Source: RGZA01 sp964568585 (GTDB taxonomy: Bacteria; Pseudomonadota; Alphaproteobacteria; UBA9219; RGZA01). Taken from it: a stretch of 23,717 bases of DNA. The stretch covers positions 1 to 23,717 of the forward strand of contig CAZMQI010000030.1 in assembly GCA_964568585.1 (NCBI GenBank). The letters are read 5' to 3'. Within the stretch, counting starts at the first letter, position 1. The number at the start of each line of letters is the position of its first letter. Shown here piece after piece: positions 1 through 6,252 of this stretch. Position numbers and translations under genes: made by a program. Under the pieces are notes generated by a model. That model made no database searches and was not told where the DNA came from. It was given only the letters and a program-made list of their open reading frames with translations.

Positions 1-2
1 GC

Positions 3-467
3 AATACCCACGTCAACCTTGGCGCGGTTTGGGGATGGCGCATGCTGTCACCAATATGGCTCGGGCTGTGGGGCGGCACAATGATTGCCAATGACCTGCC
101 GCTGGATTATGGCACAGAGCATATGACTAAGGTTGCCATTATCCTGACCGACGGTCAGAACACTATGAGCAATTCTACCCGCACATCTTATTGGTATTTG
201 TCGGATAATAAGCTTGGAACCACCAATAGCAGCCAAGCGGTTGATGAACTGGATGAACGCACCTTGGCCGTATGCAATGCAATGAAAGCGAAAGGTATTA
301 TTGTCTATACACTGCTGTATGATTTGAATGATACCAGCATCGCAAGTCTGTACAGCAATTGTGCATCAAAGCCGGATTATTTCTTTAACTCGCCCACATC
401 TGATACATTGCATAGCGCATTTCAGACGATTGGCGATTCATTATCGAATTTGCGTATCAGCAAGTAA
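3..467 (+). CDS. TadG-like pilus-assembly protein, VWA domain, C-terminal part (5' end outside window)
   Basis: The reading frame is open from the left edge, so this is the last 154 codons of a longer gene; the first internal ATG (position 42) is unlikely to be the true start because the upstream codons already read as conserved protein (NTHVNLGAVWGWRMLSP). That stretch resembles the segment of TadG-like von Willebrand factor A domains carrying the MIDAS threonine and the typical GLVWGWR-LSP signature. It is followed by a beta strand ending in TDGQN and, near the C-terminus, alternating hydrophobic strands and helices that complete the VWA fold. TadG-type proteins are usually anchored in the inner membrane by an N-terminal segment and belong to Flp/Tad pilus loci; the membrane segment and MIDAS DxSxS would lie outside the window. 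Assignment to VWA is good; assignment to the Tad system is inference, because no other tad gene is visible. Confidence 0.72.
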   Translation, partial: NTHVNLGAVWGWRMLSPIWLGLWGGTMIANDLPLDYGTEHMTKVAIILTDGQNTMSNSTRTSYWYLSDNKLGTTNSSQAVDELDERTLAVCNAMKAKGIIVYTLLYDLNDTSIASLYSNCASKPDYFFNSPTSDTLHSAFQTIGDSLSNLRISK

Positions 468-473
468 TACTAC

Positions 474-1604
474 TTAGTGCATACGCATGATGATACCGGC
501 ATTGCGACCGATAAAATAGGCAACGCATACGACGATAGCGGCACAGGCAACGACCATGCCCCATTGGCCACCTGAGAGCGCGACGCGTTCTTCATAACGC
601 CAGCGCTCTTCCATATCCTGAAAAAAACTAACCAGCGGGTTCTTTTGCGGTTCAATCGAAAGATCAACGCGTTTGCGGGTAACAGGTTTAATAGGCGGAA
701 CTGCCACGCGGCCCGTCATAGTCTTTGTGACAGCCACTTTATGCGACCCACTATTCTTTTCAGATGGCTTTTGCTGTGCGCTCTTATGTGGCGCAGGTCT
801 TTGCGCGGCTGTGCTTTGCCCGTTAAGCCTTTGTTGGGCCGAAGATGCAGGCGAAAATGATTGTGGGCGGGTCGTAACCGCAGCGCGTGGCGGAAGCGTA
901 GCGGCAGCTTTGGCAGCTGCTGCGCTTGGTGTCGGTTTTTGCGGAAGAACATAAGCCTTCTTTTCTTCGCGCACACCAAGCTTGGTCAGCGTTTCCTTGC
1001 GCTCTACCCGTTCGATATTGTTATCGCTATGGGTTTTGAGGAATTCTTTGATCCGGGTTGCATTGCCAGCATATTTTAATGCCTTTTGTGCATCCCAGCT
1101 TTCCAAAAACAAATCCAGCAAATGGTTTTGCAGATTTTTTTCGTCTTCAATGTGTTCTTCAAACAGGAATAATGGATTAGCTTTGGTAAATTCCGATTTA
1201 TGCGTATCGGGATAAAACACGACAACGCTAATCGGCACGAATTCTTTTAATGTTGGGTCGCACGCATCCAGCAAAGCAGTCATCGCTTTTTGTGCCTGCT
1301 TAATCGGGTCGATAATTTTGTAATATTGTTTGTTCGGTTGATATTGACTGACAAGATCACCGTTTTCTTCAACGATTTCGCCGCTTTTGATACTAATACC
1401 CATCAAGCCTTTGGAGCGATGCAGCAATACGATGTCGATTGGACGATCATATAGATCGTCCATCTCTGCCAGATTCACTTTGGGATTATGAAAAACCAGC
1501 AATTCGCTGGTGAAATTACGCAATGCATGGCGAACAATTTGGCGGCCGCGCTGCTGTTCATCGCGGGATAGGTTTGGTGTAATCGCCTGTGCGCCAGAAG
1601 CCAT
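474..1604 (-). CDS. NERD-like (nuclease-related) domain protein with C-terminal membrane anchor
   Basis: A 376-residue protein with three parts. Residues about 15-135 resemble the nuclease-related (NERD) domain: a basic/acidic helix, then RPIDIVLLH with Asp57, then GISIKSGEI, then a Gln-containing helix (KQAQKAMTALL, about 102-112), then a hydrophobic strand FVPISVVVFYP. Residues about 222-310 are a basic linker rich in Ala, Pro, Gln, Ser and Thr, probably disordered. Residues about 348-366 form one hydrophobic segment near the C-terminus, so the N-terminal domain would face the cytoplasm. In PD-(D/E)xK-like folds the lysine is normally preceded two residues earlier by Asp or Glu; here it is Ser71-Ile72-Lys73, so catalysis is doubtful. 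The gene follows lolD by 20 bases, with no clear ribosome binding site before the chosen ATG, so the start is uncertain. NERD is my reading of motifs, not a search result. Confidence 0.5.
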   Translation of the reverse strand: MASGAQAITPNLSRDEQQRGRQIVRHALRNFTSELLVFHNPKVNLAEMDDLYDRPIDIVLLHRSKGLMGISIKSGEIVEENGDLVSQYQPNKQYYKIIDPIKQAQKAMTALLDACDPTLKEFVPISVVVFYPDTHKSEFTKANPLFLFEEHIEDEKNLQNHLLDLFLESWDAQKALKYAGNATRIKEFLKTHSDNNIERVERKETLTKLGVREEKKAYVLPQKPTPSAAAAKAAATLPPRAAVTTRPQSFSPASSAQQRLNGQSTAAQRPAPHKSAQQKPSEKNSGSHKVAVTKTMTGRVAVPPIKPVTRKRVDLSIEPQKNPLVSFFQDMEERWRYEERVALSGGQWGMVVACAAIVVCVAYFIGRNAGIIMRMH

Positions 1605-1624
1605 GTACTATGCCGTGTAAGAAT

Positions 1625-2296
1625 CTAAACGGCAGTGCCGTCTTTCATTTCAATAACACGGTTTAATAGTTGCGCCAATTCAAGATTATGCGTCGCCATT
1701 AGAATCGCAACCTGTTCGTTAACGCAGACTTCCTTCAAAACGTTAAAGACCATCCCTGAATTTGCATGGTCAAGATTACCGGTCGGTTCATCAGCAATGA
1801 GTAATTGTGGTTTATTCGCCAGCGCTCTAGCAATAGCCACGCGTTGCTGTTCGCCCCCTGATAGCTCGGCGGGACGATGAGTGAGTCGCTGCGCCAACCC
1901 CACTTTTGTTAATAATTCTTTGGCCCTATCCGCAGCAACCGATGGGGAGCGGCCAGCAATCATCTGCGGAAGGGAGACGTTTTCCTGTGCAGTAAATTCA
2001 GGCAACAGATGATGGAATTGATAGACAAAACCAATGCGTTTGGAACGAAGGGCTGTGCGCTGCTCATCGCTATTTGCAACGACCTTCTCGCCGCCAATAA
2101 TCAACTCACCTGAATCGGCTTTATCCAGCAATCCGATGATTTGCAGCAAGGTGGATTTACCGGAGCCCGATGGACCAACCAGGGCAACCATTTCGCCAGC
2201 ATTCAAGGTGACATTCACGCCGCGCAATACGTCCAGACGATTTTCACCACTGCGGAAGCTTTTACGCAAGTCATTAGCAATCAGGACACTATTCAT
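1625..2296 (-). CDS. lolD: Lipoprotein-releasing ABC transporter ATP-binding protein LolD
   Basis: ATPase of the LolCDE-type machine that extracts outer-membrane lipoproteins from the inner membrane and passes them to LolA. With the chosen start the protein has 223 residues, normal for LolD. Visible ABC motifs are Walker A GPSGSGKS (41-48), Q-loop Gln93, signature LSGGEQ (145-150), Walker B LLIADE (165-170) and H-loop His203; the family-typical phrase ADEPTGNLD is intact. The frame is open 25 codons further upstream (to 2371), but that extension lies wholly inside the permease gene and is unlike LolD, so ATG at 2296 (MNSVLIANDL) is preferred. The start overlaps the end of lolC/E by 8 bases, which implies translational coupling and equal supply of the two subunits. 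Confidence 0.93.
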   Translation of the reverse strand: MNSVLIANDLRKSFRSGENRLDVLRGVNVTLNAGEMVALVGPSGSGKSTLLQIIGLLDKADSGELIIGGEKVVANSDEQRTALRSKRIGFVYQFHHLLPEFTAQENVSLPQMIAGRSPSVAADRAKELLTKVGLAQRLTHRPAELSGGEQQRVAIARALANKPQLLIADEPTGNLDHANSGMVFNVLKEVCVNEQVAILMATHNLELAQLLNRVIEMKDGTAV

Positions 2297-3542
2297 AGCG
2301 TAATGCCTCCACCGGATCGAGACGTGCAGCGCGCCATGACGGATAAAGCGTTGCAAGGAACGACAGGCCAAGCGCCATGATGACCACTTGCATCACCTCG
2401 CCCATATCCAGTTTGGCGGGGAGTTGCGATAGGAAGTATATCTCAGGCGAGAATAATTCGGTTCCCGTTAGCGCCTGCAGCCCATGGCGGATGTTTTCGA
2501 TGTTAAGACTGAACCCAACCCCCAAACCGACACCCACAAGGGTACCAATCACGCCGATAGAGGCCCCCGACAGGAAGAATATACGCATCACAGAGCCCCG
2601 TGATGCGCCCATGGTACGCAGGATAGCGATGTCTCGGCCTTTATCCTTCACCAGCATAATCATGCCGGAGATAATGTTAAATGCAGCCACAATAATAATC
2701 AGTGTAAGTATGAGGAACATTACATTACGTTCAACCTGCAACGCATTGACGAAGCTTGCATGCACATCGCGCCAGCTGAGCAAGCGTAAAGCCTGTTTTG
2801 ATTTTGCATCCGCCGTTTTCACGACATTATCATAAACATCATTCATATTATTGGGATCTGTGACCATCATTTCCAACATGGTAACACCCTGCCCCATGCC
2901 AAAGAAATTCTGCGCGGTATCCATCGGCATAAAGACGAAGTTATTATCGAACTCGAACATGCCCACATCGTAAATCGCCGCAATAGGGAATGCCTGAATA
3001 CGCGGTACAGTGCCAAATGCCGTTTGCATCCCGCGTGGGCTTACCAGGGTAACTTTTCCGCCAACCCTTAAATTCAGGCGCTGTGCCATGCGGATACCAA
3101 TGGCAACACCATCCCCTTGAAACGCATCAAGGCTACCCTGTACCACTTTTTTGGAAAGGACAGGTTTAACCTTTAAATCTGCTGGTTTAATACCGCGCAC
3201 AACTGCACCAGAAGCCGCTGCCGCAGTCGATGTCAGCACCTGGCCTTCGACCAATGGCGTGATGCCTTTTACATTCGGGATTTTGGCAAGCTCGGCAAAG
3301 AAGGCTTCATCGGGATTCATATTGCCGCGCTGTGCATAGATATTGAGATGACCGTTCAGCCCGAGAATGCGGGAGAATAATTCCGCGCGAAAACCGTTCA
3401 TCACTGCCATCACGATAATCAGTGTCGCAACGCCAAGCGTAATGCCAAGCAGCGAGAACCAGCTGATAACGGAGATGAACCCTTCGCTACGCTTGGAACG
3501 CAGATACCGCCATGCAACTGTGCGCTCGAAAACACTGAACAT
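2289..3542 (-). CDS. lolC: Lipoprotein-releasing system permease, LolC/LolE family
   Basis: Inner-membrane permease of the lipoprotein-release transporter, 417 residues. The N-terminus carries the family pattern (RTVAWRYLRSKR, then a first membrane helix around residues 22-48), followed by a large periplasmic domain (about 50-265). Three more membrane helices follow, and the protein ends with PSWRAARLDPVEALRYE, the classic MacB/FtsX-type permease tail. It starts directly after the proS stop codon with no spacing and overlaps lolD. Only one LolC/E-type permease is present here; alphaproteobacteria usually make do with a single one that presumably works as a homodimer, in contrast to the LolC/LolE pair of E. 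coli. The symbol lolC follows common annotation practice; the protein could equally be called LolC/E. Confidence 0.92.
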   Translation of the reverse strand: MFSVFERTVAWRYLRSKRSEGFISVISWFSLLGITLGVATLIIVMAVMNGFRAELFSRILGLNGHLNIYAQRGNMNPDEAFFAELAKIPNVKGITPLVEGQVLTSTAAAASGAVVRGIKPADLKVKPVLSKKVVQGSLDAFQGDGVAIGIRMAQRLNLRVGGKVTLVSPRGMQTAFGTVPRIQAFPIAAIYDVGMFEFDNNFVFMPMDTAQNFFGMGQGVTMLEMMVTDPNNMNDVYDNVVKTADAKSKQALRLLSWRDVHASFVNALQVERNVMFLILTLIIIVAAFNIISGMIMLVKDKGRDIAILRTMGASRGSVMRIFFLSGASIGVIGTLVGVGLGVGFSLNIENIRHGLQALTGTELFSPEIYFLSQLPAKLDMGEVMQVVIMALGLSFLATLYPSWRAARLDPVEALRYE

Positions 3543-4856
3543 TTATTTACCACATACTTTCTTTAGTGCGTCTTCGATTGTGACTTCAGCGCGTTCGCCC
3601 GTCTTGCGGTTTTTCAGTTCCACCAAGCCTTTATCAAGACCTCTGCCGCCGATGATTTGCCAAGGCAGACCGATTAAATCGCAATCGGCAAACTTCGTGC
3701 CAGCGCGTTCATCGCGGTCATCATACAGCACTTCACCCCCTGCTTGTTGTAGGCTGGCATAGATGCCATCGCAAATCTTGGTTGCTGCCGCATCATTCGC
3801 CTTCAAATTCAATAGGCCAACCTTGTATGGCGCCACCGCTTCCGGCCAGATGATGCCTGCATCATCGTGGCATGCTTCGATAATCGCACCGACCAAACGT
3901 GATACGCCAATACCATACGAACCCATTTCCAATGTGATTAAATCACCATTCGGGCCTGTGACCTTTGCGCCCATCGGTTCGGAATACTTTGTGCCGAAGT
4001 AGAAGATATGCCCCACTTCAATCCCGCGTGCCTGCAATAATTCGTTGTCAGGCAAACCCGCTGCGCCGGGTTTATGTTTTTCATCAGTCGCCGCATAAAG
4101 CTTGGTGTATTTATCAAAGAACGGGTTCAAATCATCGTTATAACTTACCGCTTCTTTCAACGGATCAGTCTTTACCCAGTCTGGATGACAGAACACGCCG
4201 CTTTCTCCGGTTTCGGCAAGAATGATGAATTCATGGCTCATATCACCGCCGATGGGGCCGGTATCTGCTTGCATCGGGATAGCTTGCAAGCCCATACGTG
4301 CGAAAATTCGCAAATAGGACAAGAACATCTTCTGGTACGCGATTTTTGCGCCTGCCTTATCCAAATCGAATGAATAGGCATCTTTCATCAGGAATTCGCG
4401 GCCACGCATTACGCCAAAACGTGGGCGCACTTCATCGCGGAATTTCCATTGCATGTGATACAGGTTTTTCGGCACATCACGGTACGTCTTGACGGAGGCA
4501 CGGAAAATATCGGTAATCATTTCTTCGTTGGTTGGGCCATACAGCATTTCACGGTCATGGCGATCCTTGATACGCAGCATTTCTTTGCCATACGCTTCAT
4601 AGCGGCCAGATTGCTGCCACAGCTCGGCTGGCTGGATAGTGGGCATCAATACTTCTTGTGCGCCTGCTTCGTCTTGGCCTTCACGTACTATCTGTTCAAT
4701 CTTACGCAGCACACGATACCCCATCGGCAACCACGCATAGATGCCAGCGCTAGTCTGACGCACAAGGCCAGCGCGCAGCATCAAGCGGTGCGAGACAATC
4801 TGTGCTTCGGTTGGATTTTCTTTAAGTGTAGGCAGGAAATATTGGGATAAACGCAT
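3543..4856 (-). CDS. proS: Proline--tRNA ligase (short form without editing insertion)
   Basis: Class II aminoacyl-tRNA synthetase that charges tRNA-Pro in the cytoplasm. At 437 residues it is much shorter than the roughly 570-residue E. coli enzyme. Motif 2 is clear (FRDE at 139-142, RGREFLMKDAYSF at 151-163), as are TNEE at 109-112 and motif 3 (MGSYGIGVSR, 311-320). The C-terminal anticodon-binding domain contains LIGLPWQIIGGRG and ends in VCGK. Between about residues 218 and 278 only some 50-60 residues replace the large INS editing domain, which is typical of alphaproteobacterial ProRS; clearance of Ala-tRNA-Pro would need a separate editing protein. The gene begins a new tight cluster (proS-lolC/E-lolD) after the 94-base gap that carries a palindrome. 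A purine-rich stretch (AGAAGA) lies about 12 bases before the ATG as a weak ribosome binding site. Confidence 0.95.
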   Translation of the reverse strand: MRLSQYFLPTLKENPTEAQIVSHRLMLRAGLVRQTSAGIYAWLPMGYRVLRKIEQIVREGQDEAGAQEVLMPTIQPAELWQQSGRYEAYGKEMLRIKDRHDREMLYGPTNEEMITDIFRASVKTYRDVPKNLYHMQWKFRDEVRPRFGVMRGREFLMKDAYSFDLDKAGAKIAYQKMFLSYLRIFARMGLQAIPMQADTGPIGGDMSHEFIILAETGESGVFCHPDWVKTDPLKEAVSYNDDLNPFFDKYTKLYAATDEKHKPGAAGLPDNELLQARGIEVGHIFYFGTKYSEPMGAKVTGPNGDLITLEMGSYGIGVSRLVGAIIEACHDDAGIIWPEAVAPYKVGLLNLKANDAAATKICDGIYASLQQAGGEVLYDDRDERAGTKFADCDLIGLPWQIIGGRGLDKGLVELKNRKTGERAEVTIEDALKKVCGK

Positions 4857-4889
4857 GGGGATTTTAATCTTCTTTTGAATAGCTGGATG

Positions 4890-4918
4890 GATGTTGAAGC
4901 TATCTAATTACGCGTCAA
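4890..4918 (-). promoter_or_regulatory. Weak candidate promoter for proS
   Basis: On the minus strand a TTGACG hexamer (4913-4918), one base off the sigma-70 -35 consensus, lies between the palindrome and proS. The sequence 16-17 bases downstream (CAACAT/AACATC around 4890-4896) is a poor -10 match. A promoter is expected here because the gap of 94 bases interrupts an otherwise gapless gene series, but the sequence support is slight. Confidence 0.2.
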
Positions 4919-4921
4919 TTG

Positions 4922-4941
4922 TCACCCCACATGTGGGGTGA
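4922..4941 (-). terminator. Perfect 20-base palindrome, possible hairpin terminator
   Basis: TCACCCCA-CATG-TGGGGTGA is a perfect inverted repeat; as RNA it can form an 8-base-pair G/C-rich stem with a four-base loop. It begins 9 bases after the stop codon of the secreted-protein gene, the right place for the end of the nuo-to-secreted-protein transcript. No T-run follows on the minus strand (CAATTGACG), so it is not a textbook intrinsic terminator. It could instead be an RNA-stability hairpin or a binding site for a dimeric regulator of proS. Confidence 0.4.
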
Positions 4942-4950
4942 TTTGCGGCG

Positions 4951-5412
4951 TTATTGCGGCTTTTGATTACGGCATAATACCGCCAATTGGCTTTGTCCCG
5001 CGTCATCCAACGGCTTGCCGTTTAAATAGGCCTTCCCGCGCTTGAAGGTGATGTATCCTGCCACCGTTTCCGACATGACCGCCGGAACGTTTGGATTATT
5101 CCCCGTCACAACGGTTGGAATTTTCGGAACCTTCAAACCAAATGCTTTAGCAGCATCGAGTGTGAGGCGAAGATACATAGAATCTTCCACATGGTAATCG
5201 GTCTGCGGGGTTATATCGGCTGGCACGACTTTCTTGCCATGCACATCCACGCCCGGCTTATAGGCCACATCAGCATCTGGCACATGCTTAGTGACATAAC
5301 GGCATGCGGCGGTATCAACGCGGATGGTTTGACCAGCTTCTTTTAAAGTGACGTCTTGAGCAAACGCAGGGCCCGCAACCAGTGCGAATAGTAAAAAGAG
5401 AAGGTTTATCAT
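4951..5412 (-). CDS. Small secreted protein of unknown function
   Basis: A 153-residue protein I do not recognise. It starts with a good Sec signal peptide (MINLLFLLFALVAGPAFA, likely cut before QDV at residue 19), so the product should be periplasmic, about 135 residues when mature. It has two cysteines (Cys37 and Cys147), near the two ends, which could form a disulfide. The chain is hydrophilic, with a repeated style of short strands (VTLKEAGQTIRVD, AGYITFKRGKAYLNGKPL). The open frame continues 12 codons upstream (to 5448), but the ATG at 5412 is chosen because it places the signal peptide at the N-terminus and makes an ATGA overlap with tag. It is the last gene before the palindromic gap, so it is probably expressed with tag and the complex I cluster. 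No function should be assumed. Confidence 0.75.
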   Translation of the reverse strand: MINLLFLLFALVAGPAFAQDVTLKEAGQTIRVDTAACRYVTKHVPDADVAYKPGVDVHGKKVVPADITPQTDYHVEDSMYLRLTLDAAKAFGLKVPKIPTVVTGNNPNVPAVMSETVAGYITFKRGKAYLNGKPLDDAGQSQLAVLCRNQKPQ

Positions 5413-5987
5413 TTGTATGCAAAGCCCTTCTTCTGCGCGGTCAGCCACGGCAAATCATAATCTTTTTTCAGGCGTTTATAAACGGGGCAGGTTTCAGCGT
5501 GCGAGCCCGGTAGGTAACCGATGCTCATCAAAAATTCACCAACAATCTCCCCGCCTACGAATTTGAAATGTTTTTTGAATAATTTGACCCATTCGGCTTT
5601 GGTCAACGGATGGTGATACGAAAGAAACGCCGACATGCCTTTATGCGTCTTTTCTTTGTAAATATCACGCAGCGCAATCAAGCGCTTAGCATTCTCGATA
5701 ATCGCTTCAACCTTCAAACGATTGCGGATGATACCTTCATCCGCCAACAGACGTTTGATGTCGGCCGCATTATACGCCGCCACCTTGTTCACATTAAACT
5801 TATCGAATGCTTTAATCATCTGCGGGCGTTTTTTAAGAACAATTTCCCACGATAGCCCTGCCTGAAAAATCTCCAAACACAGCCGTTCAAATAATTCATG
5901 CTCTTTGATTAAGGGGAAGCCGTATTGCTCGTTGTGATAATGTGCATGGACATCATGATTTGGAGCTTTGATACAATAGCCGCTCAT
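5409..5987 (-). CDS. tag: DNA-3-methyladenine glycosylase I
   Basis: Base-excision repair enzyme that removes 3-methyladenine from alkylated DNA. The 192-residue protein aligns by eye with E. coli Tag: an N-terminal Cys5, YHNEQYGFP (Tyr17, His18), then LEIFQAGLSWEIVLKKR containing Glu39 and Trp47 (equivalent to Glu38 and Trp46 of E. coli), then GIIRNRLKVEAIIENA, then FKFVGGEIVGEFLMSIG, and near the end HAETC (His163, Cys167). Cys5, His18, His163 and Cys167 match the family's zinc-binding set, so the enzyme looks intact. It overlaps the DUF1467 gene upstream and the secreted-protein gene downstream by four bases each, so it is embedded in the operon. In my knowledge this gene is not a constant member of the nuo-birA-RNase J-proS series, so it may be a lineage-specific insertion. 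Confidence 0.93.
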   Translation of the reverse strand: MSGYCIKAPNHDVHAHYHNEQYGFPLIKEHELFERLCLEIFQAGLSWEIVLKKRPQMIKAFDKFNVNKVAAYNAADIKRLLADEGIIRNRLKVEAIIENAKRLIALRDIYKEKTHKGMSAFLSYHHPLTKAEWVKLFKKHFKFVGGEIVGEFLMSIGYLPGSHAETCPVYKRLKKDYDLPWLTAQKKGFAYK

Positions 5988-6250
5988 AGTTTATCCTCTG
6001 TTGCGAATTGCTTGGCCATGCGTGCGAAAGAAATGATGTCGGATTCCACCAGCGCATAAACGATAAGCCATAACACGATGGTCAGCAGCGTGGTATATAA
6101 CACAACCTTCTTCATATTCGGTTGCATGGGTGTGCCGTTCATAATGCCCTTTTGCTGAAACGCGGGGTGTTTCACACCCCATGGCAATACGGCAAAGATG
6201 GCAACCCACCAGATAATGAAGAATACAACGATGCCGCTGGAAAAATTCAT
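5984..6250 (-). CDS. DUF1467 family small membrane protein
   Basis: An 88-residue protein with two hydrophobic helices (about 5-27 and 48-68) joined by a loop containing the DUF1467 pattern: IIWWVAIFAVLPWGV, then a Gly/Pro-rich stretch (GTPMQPNMKKVV) before the second helix. The function of the family is not known. Genes of this family commonly sit between the RNase J gene and proS in alphaproteobacteria, and this one starts two bases after the RNase J stop and overlaps tag by four bases. It is probably an inner-membrane protein with both helices spanning. The N-terminal helix could be misread as a signal peptide, but there is no convincing cleavage site. The family assignment is confident; any link to RNA processing or respiration would be guesswork. 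Confidence 0.85.
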   Translation of the reverse strand: MNFSSGIVVFFIIWWVAIFAVLPWGVKHPAFQQKGIMNGTPMQPNMKKVVLYTTLLTIVLWLIVYALVESDIISFARMAKQFATEDKL

Positions 6251-6252
6251 AT

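Noticed and set aside
2297..2371. Longer N-terminus for LolD
   Set aside because: The extra 25 residues do not resemble LolD and come from the permease 3' end; the ATG at 2296 gives the usual family length.
2377..2835. A 152-codon plus-strand open frame opposite lolC/E
   Set aside because: It is antisense to the membrane helices of the permease, with composition typical of a shadow frame.
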